DNA of 64,000 bases from assembly GCF_002240565.1 (NCBI RefSeq), contig NZ_MZMO01000001.1, forward strand, positions 124,001 to 188,000. Direction: 5' to 3'. The first letter of the stretch is position 1, and every line of letters starts with the position of its first letter. The DNA comes from Clavibacter michiganensis subsp. insidiosus (GTDB lineage: Bacteria; Actinomycetota; Actinomycetes; Actinomycetales; Microbacteriaceae). The notes beneath the pieces are model-generated. The model had not been told where the DNA came from. It was given only the letters and a program-made list of their open reading frames with translations, and did no database searches. Positions 6,543 through 16,021 of this stretch are shown here, one piece after another. The translations under genes and the position numbers were made by a program.

Positions 6543-9089
6543 ATGACCCTCACCGCGTTCCCGGAATCCGTCACGCCCGCCGCGCCCGCCTACGCTCCCG
6601 GGGCGACGCCCACGCCCCCTTCCGCCTTCCCGCACCGCGCGCCCGCCCCGCTCGACGCCGAGGCCCTCGCCCGCCTCGAGATGTGGTGGCGCACCGCGAA
6701 CTACCTCTCCGTCGGCCAGATCTACCTGCTCGACAACCCGCTGCTGCGCCGCCCGCTGACCTTCGACGACGTGAAGCCGCGCCTCCTCGGCCACTGGGGC
6801 ACGACGCCCGGCCTCAACTTCATCTACGCGCACCTCAACCGCGTGATCCAGCAGCGCGACCTCGACACCGTCTACGTGATCGGCCCGGGCCACGGCGGCC
6901 CCGGCATGGTCGCGAACGCGTACCTCGACGGCACGTACACCGAGGTGTACCCGCGGATCACGCAGGACGAGGAGGGCGTGCGCCGCCTGTTCCGCCAGTT
7001 CTCGTTCCCCGGCGGGATCCCCAGCCACGTCGCCCCGGAGACCCCCGGCTCCTTCCACGAGGGCGGCGAGCTCGGCTACGCGCTCTCCCACGCCTACGGC
7101 GCCGCGTTCGACAACCCGGGGCTGCTGGTCGCCGCGGTCGTCGGCGACGGCGAGGCGGAGACAGGGCCGTTGGCCACCAGCTGGCACTCGAACAAGTTCC
7201 TCGACCCGCTGCACGACGGCGTGGTCCTGCCGATCCTCCACCTCAACGGCTGGAAGATCGCGAACCCGACCGTGCTCGCCCGCATCCCCGAGTCGGAGCT
7301 GCTGGACCTGATGCGCGGCTACGGCCACACGCCCTACGTCGTCTCGGGCGGCTTCCACGGCGAGGATCCCGCGGCCGTCCACCGCCGCATGGCCGAGACG
7401 ATGGACGTGGTGCTCGAGCAGATCGCCGACATCAAGGCCGCCGCTGCCGCCGGCACGCTCGAGGGCCGCCCGGCCTGGCCGATGATCATCCTCCGCACCC
7501 CGAAGGGCTGGACCTGCCCGAAGGAGATCGACGGCCACCCGGCCGAGAACGACTGGCGCGCCCACCAGGTGCCGCTCGCCAGCGCGCGCGACACCGAGGC
7601 GCACCTCCGGATCCTCGAGGACTGGATGCGGTCGTACCGGCCCGAGGAGCTGTTCGACGAGCGCGGCGCCCCGGTCGCCCTCGCCACCGCGCTCGCTCCG
7701 GTCGGCGAGCGCCGCATGAGCGCCAACCCGGTCGCCAACGGCGGCCTCCTGAAGCGCGACCTCGACCTGCCCGACTTCCGCGACTACGCGGTCGACGTGC
7801 CGACGCCCGGCGGATCCGTGCACGAGCCCACGCGCGTGCTCGGCGACTGGCTCACCGACGTCGTCGTCCGCAACCCGCACGACTTCCGGATCTTCGGCCC
7901 CGACGAGACCGCCAGCAACCGGCTGGGCGGCGTGCTGCGCGTCACCGACAAGCAGTTCGACGGCGAGATCCGCCCCACCGACGAGCACCTCGCGCGCGCC
8001 GGCCGGGTGATGGAGATGCTCAGCGAGCACCAGTGCCAGGGCTGGCTGGAGGGCTACCTGCTCACCGGCCGCCACGGCCTCTTCACCTCGTACGAGGCGT
8101 TCATCCACATCGTCGACTCGATGCTCAACCAGCACGCGAAGTGGCTCAAGGTCTCCAAGGGGATCCCGTGGCGCCGCCCCATCGCGTCGCTCAACTACCT
8201 GCTGTCGTCGCACGTCTGGCGCCAGGACCACAACGGCCTCTCGCACCAGGACCCGGGCTTCATCGACCACGTCGTGAACAAGAAGGCCGACGTCGTGCGC
8301 GTCTACCTGCCCTTCGACGCGAACACGCTGCTCTCCACCTACGACCACTGCCTGCGCTCCGAGGACTACGTGAACGTCGTCGTCGCCGGCAAGCAGCCGA
8401 GCTTCGACTGGCTCTCGATGGACGACGCGATCGCGCACATGACCCGCGGCATCGGCATCTTCGACTGGGCCGGCACCGAGGTGGCGGGCGAGGCGCCGGA
8501 CGTGATCATGGGATGCGCGGGCGACGTGCCCACGCTCGAGACGCTCGCGGCCGTGTCGATCCTCCGCGAGGAGATCCCGGGACTCAAGATCCGCGTCGTC
8601 AACGTCGTCGACCTCATGCGCCTGCAGTCCGAGGGCGAGCACCCGCACGGCCTGTCGGAGGCGGGCTACGACGCGCTGTTCCCGGCCGGGATCCCGGTGG
8701 TCTTCGCGTACCACGGCTACCCGTGGCTCATCCACCGGCTCACCTACCGCCGCGCGAACAACGCGCAGCTGCACGTGCGCGGCTACAAGGAGGAGGGATC
8801 CACGACCACGCCGTTCGACATGGTGATGCTCAACGACATGGACCGGTACCACCTGGTGATCGACGCGATCGACCGCACGCCCGGCCTCAGCCGCACGCAG
8901 GGCCCGCTCCGCCAGCGGATGGAGGACGCCCGCCTCCGCGCCCGCCAGTACACGCGCGAGCACGGCGAGGACATCCCCGAGGTCGCCGACTGGACCTGGG
9001 CCGACTCCGTCACGGGCAGCGTGCACGCGGCGAACGTGGGCGTCGGCCAGCTGTCGGTCGCGAGCTCCACGGGCGGGGACAACGAGTAG
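6543..9089 (+). CDS. xfp: xylulose 5-phosphate/fructose 6-phosphate phosphoketolase
   Basis: 848 aa, with a ~35-residue Pro/Ala-rich N-terminal extension over the usual ~800. It is a TPP enzyme that cleaves xylulose 5-P (or fructose 6-P) with phosphate to acetyl phosphate plus a triose (or tetrose) phosphate. Visible landmarks are [34 protein letters not shown], the TPP-binding [29 protein letters not shown] and ITS/YEAF-type C-terminal motifs. ATG 6543 follows GGATCC and fits the conserved N-terminus better than upstream starts. Its acetyl phosphate product is the substrate of the adjacent acetate kinase. Two DosR-like boxes precede it. Confidence 0.96.
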   Translation: MTLTAFPESVTPAAPAYAPGATPTPPSAFPHRAPAPLDAEALARLEMWWRTANYLSVGQIYLLDNPLLRRPLTFDDVKPRLLGHWGTTPGLNFIYAHLNRVIQQRDLDTVYVIGPGHGGPGMVANAYLDGTYTEVYPRITQDEEGVRRLFRQFSFPGGIPSHVAPETPGSFHEGGELGYALSHAYGAAFDNPGLLVAAVVGDGEAETGPLATSWHSNKFLDPLHDGVVLPILHLNGWKIANPTVLARIPESELLDLMRGYGHTPYVVSGGFHGEDPAAVHRRMAETMDVVLEQIADIKAAAAAGTLEGRPAWPMIILRTPKGWTCPKEIDGHPAENDWRAHQVPLASARDTEAHLRILEDWMRSYRPEELFDERGAPVALATALAPVGERRMSANPVANGGLLKRDLDLPDFRDYAVDVPTPGGSVHEPTRVLGDWLTDVVVRNPHDFRIFGPDETASNRLGGVLRVTDKQFDGEIRPTDEHLARAGRVMEMLSEHQCQGWLEGYLLTGRHGLFTSYEAFIHIVDSMLNQHAKWLKVSKGIPWRRPIASLNYLLSSHVWRQDHNGLSHQDPGFIDHVVNKKADVVRVYLPFDANTLLSTYDHCLRSEDYVNVVVAGKQPSFDWLSMDDAIAHMTRGIGIFDWAGTEVAGEAPDVIMGCAGDVPTLETLAAVSILREEIPGLKIRVVNVVDLMRLQSEGEHPHGLSEAGYDALFPAGIPVVFAYHGYPWLIHRLTYRRANNAQLHVRGYKEEGSTTTPFDMVMLNDMDRYHLVIDAIDRTPGLSRTQGPLRQRMEDARLRARQYTREHGEDIPEVADWTWADSVTGSVHAANVGVGQLSVASSTGGDNE

Positions 9090-9107
9090 GGCTCCGCGCC
9101 CCTCGCG

Positions 9108-9770
9108 TCACCCGAGGTAGGCGAGCACGGCGAGGACCCGGCGGTGGTCCTCGCCCGTGTCCTCCAGGCCGAGCTTCGAGAAGATGCTCGTCACGTGCTT
9201 CTCGATCGCGCCGGTGCCGATGACCAGGGCCCGGCCGATCGCCGCGTTGGTGCGGCCCTCGGCCATGAGCGCGAGCACCTCGCGCTCGCGCGGGGTCAGC
9301 GCGCTGAGGGGGTCGCGTCGTCGGGCCATGAGCTGCGTCACCACCTCCGGGTCGAGCACGGTGCCGCCGGACGCGATGCGGCGCACGGCGTCGTCGATCT
9401 CCTCGAGCCGGGTCACCCGGTCCTTGAGCAGGTAGCCGATGCCGGCGGTGCCGCTCCGGAAGACCTCCTCGGCGTAGGCGGCCTCGACGTACTGCGAGAG
9501 CAGCAGGACGCCGATCCCCGGCACGCGCCGGCGGGCCTCGACCGTGGCGCGGATCCCCTCGTCGGAGAAGGTCGGCGGCATGCGCACGTCCATCACCACG
9601 ACGTCGGGGGCGTCGTCGGCGAGCGCCGCGAGGAAGCGGGCGGCGTCGCTGTGCTGGGCGACGACGTCGATGCCCGCCTCGACGAGCACGCGCGCGAGCC
9701 CCTCCCGGAGGAGCACGGCGTCGTCGACCACGACGGCCCGGATGCGCGCTGCATCCGGGCCGTCGTCCAT
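9108..9770 (-). CDS. NarL/LuxR-family response regulator
   Basis: 220 aa. Receiver domain with the acidic pair VVVDDAVLLREG (~12-23), phosphoacceptor Asp61 in VVVMDVRMPP, and Lys in GYLLKDRV (~116). LuxR-type DNA-binding domain from ~155 (LTPREREVLALMAEGRTNAAIGRAL, IEKHVTSIFSKLGL). It is encoded 26 bp downstream of a histidine kinase and almost certainly pairs with it. The target genes are not evident from the sequence. Confidence 0.93.
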   Translation of the reverse strand: MDDGPDAARIRAVVVDDAVLLREGLARVLVEAGIDVVAQHSDAARFLAALADDAPDVVVMDVRMPPTFSDEGIRATVEARRRVPGIGVLLLSQYVEAAYAEEVFRSGTAGIGYLLKDRVTRLEEIDDAVRRIASGGTVLDPEVVTQLMARRRDPLSALTPREREVLALMAEGRTNAAIGRALVIGTGAIEKHVTSIFSKLGLEDTGEDHRRVLAVLAYLG

Positions 9771-9796
9771 GGTCCCGAGCGTAGCGAGCGGGATGC

Positions 9797-11290
9797 TCAC
9801 GCGGCGGGGTCGGGCGATGCCATGGCGCCGACGGATCCGTCGGTCGGCACGCCGACGAGCGTCACGAGCGGCACGCGCGCGGTGATCCGCGTGGGTCCGC
9901 CCTGCGGGCTGGAGATGCTCACGTCGCCGTCGAGCGCGCCGATGCGGCCGAGGAGCCCCTCGAGGCCGTGGCCCTCCTGCACGGACGCGCCGCCCTGGCC
10001 GTCGTCCGTCACCCGCGCGGCGAGCACGCGGGTGTCGTCGAAGTCGCGCATCAGCATCAGGGTGACGTCCGCCCGGGTCGCCCCGGAGTGCTTCGCGACG
10101 TTGGTGAGGAGCTCGCTGACGGTGAAGTAGACGTTGCGCTCGACCTCGGTCGGGAGCACCAGCGCCTCGGGCAGGTGGACGCGGAGCTCCACGGGCACCG
10201 GCGACCGGGAGGCGAGGGCCTCGAGGGCCGCCACCAGCCCGCGGTCGAGGAGGATCGGCGGGGCGAAGCCGCGGGACAGCGCGCGCAGCTCCTCCAGGGT
10301 GTCGTGCGCGTGCTCGGAGGCCTCGGCGATCAGCGTGCGGGCGCGCTCCGGATCCGTGTCCAGCGCGCGCTCGGCGGCGGCGAGGTCCATGCGGAGGCGC
10401 ACGAGGCGCTGCTGCGGGCCGTCGTGCAGGTCGCGCTCGATCTGGCGGAGCGTCTGCCCCTCGGCCGTCACGGCGCCGGCGCGGGACTGCTCGAGCCCCT
10501 GGACGCGACGCTCCAAGACGTCCGACTTGAACCCGCCGAGGAGCGCGTGGTCGGTCCAGTAGTGGGCGAGCACGGCGCCGCGCGCCCAGAGCGGGAGCAG
10601 CACGACGGACAGGATCATCGCCGTCACGCCGAGGACGCCGGCGAGGGCGAAGGTGCGTCCCGCGTCGTAGCCGTGGTCGGTGAGCACCTGCTCGAAGCGC
10701 CAGCCGTAGCCGAGGATCGCGATCCCGCCGGCGATCGGGCCGAGGAACCCGGCGACCAGCAGGGCGCCCGCGCCGAGCGTCAGGAACGACACCAGCGGGT
10801 AGACGACGACCGCGTGCAGCAGGTGCAGCCAGTAGTGCGGGTTCGCGACGGCCGAGAGGATCCGCGTGGCGCGGTTCTTCTGCCAGCGCGGCGTCCAGTC
10901 GACCGGGCGGATCGGCCGGGGCTCGGCCCACCCGATCCGCACCCGCTCCACGGCACCGAGCCCGCGCGCCGCGAAGAGCGCGGCGAGCAGCGCGACGGCC
11001 GCGAACAGGCCCGACGCGGACCACAGGAGCGAGTCGAAGAGCTGGTAGACCACGGCGGGGAGCGCGATGTAGACGGTGGCGAGCAGCAGGGCGGTGAGCG
11101 CGAGGTACCCGAGGTCGCGCGGGAGGTGGCGCCAGGCGTCGGCGTAGAAGGAGCGGCGGCCGGCGGGCGGCGGCGTGGCGTCGTCGGCGTCCACGTTGGA
11201 TCGGTCGTCGGCGTCCGCGGGTGCGGCGGGCAGGGATTCGGGTGGCACGGGCGTCGATTCGGCCTCGGTGGTGGGCGATGTCTCGTTCAT
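9797..11290 (-). CDS. NarL-type sensor histidine kinase
   Basis: 497 aa from ATG 11290. A disordered Pro/Ala/Asp N-terminus of ~55 residues is followed by several membrane segments (DLGYLALTALLLATVYIALP, SASGLFAAVALLAALFAA, LHAVVVYPLVSFLTLGAGAL, and GVLGVTAMILSVVLLPLWA) forming a sensor module without a large extracellular loop. HisKA_3 dimerisation helix with the phospho-His in RQIERDLHDGPQQRL. HATPase with N-box ELLTNVAKHSG and G-boxes DDGQGG and GHGLEGLLGR. Cognate regulator immediately downstream. A sensor without a periplasmic domain suggests detection of membrane or cell-envelope state. Confidence 0.92.
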   Translation of the reverse strand: MNETSPTTEAESTPVPPESLPAAPADADDRSNVDADDATPPPAGRRSFYADAWRHLPRDLGYLALTALLLATVYIALPAVVYQLFDSLLWSASGLFAAVALLAALFAARGLGAVERVRIGWAEPRPIRPVDWTPRWQKNRATRILSAVANPHYWLHLLHAVVVYPLVSFLTLGAGALLVAGFLGPIAGGIAILGYGWRFEQVLTDHGYDAGRTFALAGVLGVTAMILSVVLLPLWARGAVLAHYWTDHALLGGFKSDVLERRVQGLEQSRAGAVTAEGQTLRQIERDLHDGPQQRLVRLRMDLAAAERALDTDPERARTLIAEASEHAHDTLEELRALSRGFAPPILLDRGLVAALEALASRSPVPVELRVHLPEALVLPTEVERNVYFTVSELLTNVAKHSGATRADVTLMLMRDFDDTRVLAARVTDDGQGGASVQEGHGLEGLLGRIGALDGDVSISSPQGGPTRITARVPLVTLVGVPTDGSVGAMASPDPAA

Positions 11291-11344
11291 GATCCCAGCC
11301 TCGCGAGGCGCCGGTGCGGCTCCCATCCTGCCCGCTCCCGGATC

Positions 11345-11368
11345 GGGGGTGGGGTCAGCCCCACCCCC
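11345..11368 (-). terminator. GC-rich hairpin downstream of the cysteine-rich gene
   Basis: Perfect 10-bp arms (GGGGGTGGGG at 11345-11354, CCCCACCCCC at 11359-11368) with a TCAG tetraloop. It lies between the end of the cysteine-rich operon and the start of the kinase gene and would terminate transcription on the minus strand. Confidence 0.65.
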
Positions 11369-11540
11369 GCGGGCGACGAGGAGATCAGGCGATCACGGTG
11401 CGGCCGAGCCGACCGGGCAACCGAGTAGGCACAGGGCAACGGTGTCGCGTGCGGAGCACGCGCTCCCCGTCCATCGAGCTCGGCACGCATTCGAGAGCAT
11501 CGGCGCAACCCACCTCCGGGAGCACCTCACACTGGACGCA

Positions 11541-11984
11541 TCAACATTCGTAGTACCACTCCTCGCAGTGCGCCGCCGAGCAGTAATTGCACCAGACGGC
11601 GACGCAGGCCATGAAGACCGGGATCTCGGGAAAAGTGAACGCACAGGGGCCGCAGCATTCGAACAGCCCTTGGAAGTCATATCGGCAACACGTGCCGATC
11701 GCGTTGCCGAGGACGGTGCAGCAGCGCGAAGCCGCGTCCGCCGCCTCTATGCTGCCCGATTCACCGGAGGCCATCATCTTGGCGTGAGCAGCCGGTACGA
11801 GGTCTCGGACGACATCGTCTGCGCCGGCCCAGAGCGTCTGCACCGCCCGGCGATTCAGATGCCCCGTTCCGAACTCCTTCGTCAGCACGAACACGGAGTG
11901 CGCGTCCAAGATCAGCGAGCACTTGCCGACCCTGTCACCGCGGGTATCGACCGAGACCGTGGCCTGCGCGACCGCTGAGGACAC
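11541..11984 (-). CDS. cysteine-rich, halocin-like C-terminal half of a split precursor
   Basis: 147 aa if translation restarts at GTG 11984. The last ~64 residues hold 12 Cys, including three CC pairs (SRCCTVLG, GTCCRYDF, FECCGPCAF) and a VWCNYC..HC..YYEC end. The layout resembles halocin C8-type peptides, in which a Cys-rich domain is cut from a Tat-exported precursor (inference from layout). This frame is the same as that of the upstream 76 aa Tat protein, and only one TAA at 11997-11999 and four codons separate them. The two may therefore be one ~227-residue precursor broken by a nonsense mutation, or two coupled genes. A MauE-like protein upstream could handle disulfides. Confidence 0.6.
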   Translation of the reverse strand: MSSAVAQATVSVDTRGDRVGKCSLILDAHSVFVLTKEFGTGHLNRRAVQTLWAGADDVVRDLVPAAHAKMMASGESGSIEAADAASRCCTVLGNAIGTCCRYDFQGLFECCGPCAFTFPEIPVFMACVAVWCNYCSAAHCEEWYYEC

Positions 11985-11996
11985 GACGCCCGGCGC

Positions 11997-12227
11997 TTAC
12001 CCCTCCTGCATCGCCGCCGCCGTTGCCGCCCGATGGAGGACCGCCAGGTCATCGGCACCTGCCGTCGCAGTCGCCGCGAGCGGCTGCAGGTACCGCGGAT
12101 GGTCTGACTCACGGATGGGCGTCGCCGAAACGGGTGAGGTGGACGCCGCGAATGATCCGATCTGTCCGGTCGCCGTGAGCGCGGCGGCCCCGATGAGGCC
12201 TCTCAAGAGGCCGCGTCGAGTCGACAT
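11997..12227 (-). CDS. Tat-signal leader half of the cysteine-rich precursor
   Basis: 76 aa from ATG 12227 behind GAGAGGTG. The N-terminus is a twin-arginine signal: STRRGLLRG followed by LIGAAALTATG and a cleavage-like region SFAASTSPVSA. The remaining ~40 residues look like propeptide (HPRYLQPLAATATAGADDLA). The frame runs in phase into the cysteine-rich gene, interrupted by TAA at 11997-11999. Alone it would export only a short peptide with no obvious role, which favours the view that it is the front of a larger secreted peptide precursor. Confidence 0.6.
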   Translation of the reverse strand: MSTRRGLLRGLIGAAALTATGQIGSFAASTSPVSATPIRESDHPRYLQPLAATATAGADDLAVLHRAATAAAMQEG

Positions 12228-12254
12228 GAGAACACCTCTCGATCTGAATGGTGA

Positions 12255-12752
12255 TCATCTTCCGATTGCACGATACGAATGGGAGCTGATTGCGACGACG
12301 AGGAGGCACCCGCATGCCACGACGATGATCTCGCCGGAATACGCCGGCGCCGCGGATGACATCCCAGCGACCGCCAGCGAAGCGAGAACGACATTGCGGA
12401 CGATGAGGATCGGTGAGACGCGATCGCTCCCCGCGCAGCCGCAATCGTTCCCGAGGCCGCGGAGCAAAGAGGATGCGATGGCGACAGTGAATGCGGCGAG
12501 CAGCAGGAGCAGGACGCACCCCGTCCCGGCGGGCCATAGCCCAGCGGCGAAGAACAAGCCGGCGACGAACTCGACGGGAGGCAGCATGGCGGCGAGGAAT
12601 CTGGCTTGACGCGGTCCGACGATCTTGTAACCCATGATCTGGGACCAGAAGCGCCGAGACCGGCTCAGTTTCGCGCTGCCCGTCCAGACGAAGAATCCAC
12701 CTGCGCACATGCGGGCGATGACCAGCAGCGACCCCAACATGAGTGTCCCCAC
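12255..12752 (-). CDS. MauE/DoxX-like membrane protein
   Basis: 165 aa (GTG 12752; an ATG four codons in is also possible). Four hydrophobic segments: LLVIARMCAGGFFVWTGSAKL, AAMLPPVEFVAGLFFAAGLW, GCVLLLLLAAFTVAIASSLL and EIIVVACGCLLVVAI. The short motif GNDCGCAG between the third and fourth is typical of MauE-like proteins. MauE family members help form disulfides in exported partner proteins, as in methylamine dehydrogenase maturation. Being first in an operon with a Cys-rich exported peptide fits a disulfide-forming or maturation role here (inference). Confidence 0.75.
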   Translation of the reverse strand: MGTLMLGSLLVIARMCAGGFFVWTGSAKLSRSRRFWSQIMGYKIVGPRQARFLAAMLPPVEFVAGLFFAAGLWPAGTGCVLLLLLAAFTVAIASSLLRGLGNDCGCAGSDRVSPILIVRNVVLASLAVAGMSSAAPAYSGEIIVVACGCLLVVAISSHSYRAIGR

Positions 12753-12860
12753 AACACGGGCGTGGTCGGCGAAGAGGCCCGCGCACGAGAAGCTAGGTGA
12801 TCCCCCGTCGCCGTGACGTCTTCATCCACACCATCGCGGTCGGCCGTTCGACGAACGCTC

Positions 12861-15017
12861 CTACCGCCCCCGGGCCGTCCGCCCGCGCCACAGCAGCCAC
12901 ACGAAGTACGGGGTGCCGACGAGCGCGGTGACGAGGCCGGCGCCGAGCTGGCCCGGGGCGATCACGGTGCGGCCGAGCAGGTCGGCGAGGGTCACGAGGG
13001 CGGCGCCCAGCAGGATCGCGGCGGGCACGACGCGCGCGTGACGGGATCCGACGAGCGCCCGGGCCGCGTGCGGCGCGACCAGGCCGACGAAGCCGATCAC
13101 GCCGACCGCCGCGACCGCCGTCGCCGTGAGCACCACCGCGACCGAGAGCGCGAGAAGGCGCGCGCGGCCGAGCGAGACGCCGAGGAGGCGCGGGGTGTCG
13201 TCGTCGAGGGCGACGAGGTCCAGCATCCGGTGCCGCGGGGCCGCGACCGCCACCGCGAGCACGAGGGCGACCAGCACCGGCAGGGCGTCGTCGACGCCGC
13301 GGCCGTACGTGGATCCGGAGAGCCACGTGAGCGCCTTCGCCCCGTTGAACGGGTCGGTGAGCACGATGATCATGCTGATGGCCGCGGCCGTGCCCGCCGA
13401 GACGCCGACGCCGATCAGCACCAGCCGGTTCTGCGGGAAGCCGCCGCGCGCCGCGAGGCCGAACACGACGGCCGCCGCGGCGAGCGCCCCGAGCCCGGCC
13501 GCGCCCGCGATCCCCCAGCCGGACGCGAGCGGCGCGGTGGTCACGAACAGCACGGCGCCGAGGCCCGCGCCGCCGGAGACGCCGAGGATCGCGGGATCCG
13601 CGAGCGGGTTCCGGGTCACGGCCTGCACGAGCACGCCCGCGAGCGCGAGCGCGGCGCCCGCGAGCACGGCGGCGAGCACGCGGGGCACGCGGGTGTCGAG
13701 CACGTAGCTGACGACGGGGCCGGCGGTGCCGCGGATCCCGTTGACGACGTCGCCGAGGAGCAGCTTCGCGTCGCCGAGGAGCACGGCGGCGATCAGCAGC
13801 CCGACGAGCACGGCGACCAGCGCGCCGACCACGAGCGCGGCGCGACGGCGGGTGATCACGCCGTGCCGCTCGGTGGGCGCGGGCGTCGCGCTGTCACGGG
13901 TGCGCACGGCGAGCACCACGAGCACGATCGCGCCGATGAGGGAGGTGACGAGCCCAGTCGGCACGGCGACCGACGCCTCGGCGCCGACGACCGCGCGCAG
14001 CAGCACGTCGGCGAGCAGCACGACGGCCGCGCCCATGAGCCCGGCGACGGGGAGGAAGACCCACGAGCGGCGGACGCCCGGCACGAGGCGGCGCAGCGGC
14101 CGCACGAACGCGGGCGCGTACAGGCCGACGAAGCCGATGGGCCCGGCGACCGTCACGGCCGCGGCGGCGAGCAGCACCGAGGCGAGCACGGCGATCACGC
14201 GGGTCGCCCGCACGTCGACGCCGAGGCTGCGCGCGGCGTCGTCGCCGAGCCCGAGCGCGTCGAGCCGGCGGGTGAGGAGGAGCAGGATCCCGAGCGCGAC
14301 CACCACGACGGGCGCCATCTGCGCGACCGCGTCGAAGCCGTTCTGGCCGATGCCGCCCTGGCCCCAGCGGTAGAGGCCGGAGGTCTGCTGCGGGAAGAGG
14401 AGGAGGAGCGCGCTGGTGACGGATCCGAGGCCGAGCGCGAGCGCGCTGCCCGCGAGCACGAGCCGCACGGTGCCGGATCCGAGGCCCGAGACCGCGAGCA
14501 CGATCGCCGCCGCGACGAGCCCGCCCACGAACGCGACGCCCGCGCCCGCGAGCACCGGCAGCGTGAGCCCGGTGACCGCCGCGACCGCGAGGGCCGCGTA
14601 GGCGCCCGCGTTCACGGCGAGGGTGTCGGGCGAGGCGAGCACGTTGCGGCTCACCGTCTGGAGGGCGGCGCCGGCCGCGCCGAGGGCGAGCCCCACGAGG
14701 ATCCCCGCGGCCATGCGCGGCAGCCGCGACGCGACCACGACGGACGCGTCGCCCGGCGTCGCGCGCCCGGTGAGCGCCTGCCACACCTCGCGCGGGCCGA
14801 CCGCGGCGGTGCCCTGGGTGACGTCGATCACCGCGAGCACCACCACGACTAGCGCGAGGAGGGCGACGACCGCGACCGCCCGCACCGGGATCCGGCCGGC
14901 CCCGTCGGCGCGCGCGACGGCGGCGCGCGACGGGACGGGATCCGGGGTCGCCGCCGGCGCGACGGACGCGGGAGGCGCGTCGGCCGGCGGAGGCGCGGTG
15001 CGGACGGGAGCGGTCAT
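12861..15017 (-). CDS. fused FecCD-type siderophore permease (FhuB-like, two modules)
   Basis: 718 aa: two FecCD permease modules in one chain. Module 1 (~50-375) has the PRMAAGILVGLALGAAGAAL and NVLASPDTLAVNAGA regions. Module 2 (~390-715) has the equivalent PRVLAAVLAGAALALAGVLVQ and NPLADPAILGVSGGAG. Each has ~10 membrane segments and a GPIGFVGL/GVIGFVGL coupling loop. Most relatives use two separate genes; the fused FhuB arrangement provides the whole membrane channel. The binding protein (15 bp upstream) and the ATPase complete the importer. ATG 15017 starts the chain. Confidence 0.93.
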   Translation of the reverse strand: MTAPVRTAPPPADAPPASVAPAATPDPVPSRAAVARADGAGRIPVRAVAVVALLALVVVVLAVIDVTQGTAAVGPREVWQALTGRATPGDASVVVASRLPRMAAGILVGLALGAAGAALQTVSRNVLASPDTLAVNAGAYAALAVAAVTGLTLPVLAGAGVAFVGGLVAAAIVLAVSGLGSGTVRLVLAGSALALGLGSVTSALLLLFPQQTSGLYRWGQGGIGQNGFDAVAQMAPVVVVALGILLLLTRRLDALGLGDDAARSLGVDVRATRVIAVLASVLLAAAAVTVAGPIGFVGLYAPAFVRPLRRLVPGVRRSWVFLPVAGLMGAAVVLLADVLLRAVVGAEASVAVPTGLVTSLIGAIVLVVLAVRTRDSATPAPTERHGVITRRRAALVVGALVAVLVGLLIAAVLLGDAKLLLGDVVNGIRGTAGPVVSYVLDTRVPRVLAAVLAGAALALAGVLVQAVTRNPLADPAILGVSGGAGLGAVLFVTTAPLASGWGIAGAAGLGALAAAAVVFGLAARGGFPQNRLVLIGVGVSAGTAAAISMIIVLTDPFNGAKALTWLSGSTYGRGVDDALPVLVALVLAVAVAAPRHRMLDLVALDDDTPRLLGVSLGRARLLALSVAVVLTATAVAAVGVIGFVGLVAPHAARALVGSRHARVVPAAILLGAALVTLADLLGRTVIAPGQLGAGLVTALVGTPYFVWLLWRGRTARGR

Positions 15018-15031
15018 CGGGAGGGCGCGGG

Positions 15032-16021
15032 TCAGCCGGCGAGCAGGTCGGACACGGCCTTCGCGTACGCCGTCATCGACGCCGGGCCGCCGAACGCCCA
15101 GATGCCGTCGGGCATGCGGTGCACGTCGCCCGCCGTCACGAACGGCAGCGACTGCCACACGGCGTTGCCCGCGAGCGTCGTGGCGAACGGGTCGTCGCCC
15201 TGCGTGGAGTTGGAGTTGTAGAGGAACTGCACGTCGCCGACGGTCGTGAGGCCCTCGACGTCGGTGGATCCGAGGCCGTAGGCGGGGTCGACCTCGCCCG
15301 TCCACGCGTTCTCGAGGCCGAGCTCGGTGGTCACGTCGCCGATGAGCGAGCCGTTCCCGAACGGGCGGATGGTGACCGCGCCGGCGTCCACGTACGCGTC
15401 CGCGAACAGGAACTTGGATCCCGCCAGCCCGGCCGCGTCGAGCTTCGCCTTGGCGTCCGTGACGGCCTGGTCGTATGCGCCGATGACCTCCGTGGCCTTG
15501 TCCTCGGTGCCCGTCGCCTTCGCGATGAGCTCGAGGTTGTCCTCGCTCTGCTGGATCTGCTTGCTCCCGTCGGCCGAGTTGACCTGCAGCACCGGCGCGA
15601 TGGCCTTCAGCTGCGTGATCGCGTCGGCCGGCAGGTCGGTGGTCGCGACGATGAGGTCGGGCGCGAGCGACGCGATGGTCTCCACGCTCGGCTCGCCGCG
15701 CGTGCCGATGTCGGCGGGCTCGTTCACGAGCGGCACGGCCGACGACCAGGCGCTGTAGCCCGCGACGTCGGCGACGCCCACGGGATCCACGCCCAGCGAC
15801 ACGAGGTTCTCCACGACGTTCCACTCCGTGCCGACGACCTTCGTCGCGGGCCCGTCGAGCGTGACCTCCGCGCCGGTGCCGTCAGTGAGCGTGATCTGCT
15901 CGCCGCTCGGGGTGGCTCCGGCGCCCGTGGTTGCCTCCTCGGTGGTGCCGCATGCGGTCAGCGTGAGCGCTGTCGCGGCGGCGAGGGCGGTCATCGCCAG
16001 GGTTCGTCGTCTCGTGATCAC
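15032..16021 (-). CDS. iron-siderophore ABC transporter substrate-binding lipoprotein
   Basis: 329 aa. Signal peptide with lipobox LTAC (Cys24), then a Thr/Ser linker and a FepB/FatB-type two-lobed binding domain: ATKVVGTEWNVVENLVSLGV, EPSVETIASLAPDLIVAT, AIAPVLQVN and a long backbone helix around KATEVIGAYDQAVTDAKAKL. It binds ferric siderophore at the outer membrane face and delivers it to the fused permease. Its start overlaps the stop of the ATPase gene (ATGA), so expression is coupled and iron-regulated through the DtxR box upstream of the ATPase. Confidence 0.93.
   Translation of the reverse strand: MITRRRTLAMTALAAATALTLTACGTTEEATTGAGATPSGEQITLTDGTGAEVTLDGPATKVVGTEWNVVENLVSLGVDPVGVADVAGYSAWSSAVPLVNEPADIGTRGEPSVETIASLAPDLIVATTDLPADAITQLKAIAPVLQVNSADGSKQIQQSEDNLELIAKATGTEDKATEVIGAYDQAVTDAKAKLDAAGLAGSKFLFADAYVDAGAVTIRPFGNGSLIGDVTTELGLENAWTGEVDPAYGLGSTDVEGLTTVGDVQFLYNSNSTQGDDPFATTLAGNAVWQSLPFVTAGDVHRMPDGIWAFGGPASMTAYAKAVSDLLAG

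Noticed and set aside
6242..9223. Long alternative frames covering the phosphoketolase gene on both strands
   Set aside because: Arg/Pro/His-rich shadow translations caused by high GC; the phosphoketolase frame has all family motifs.
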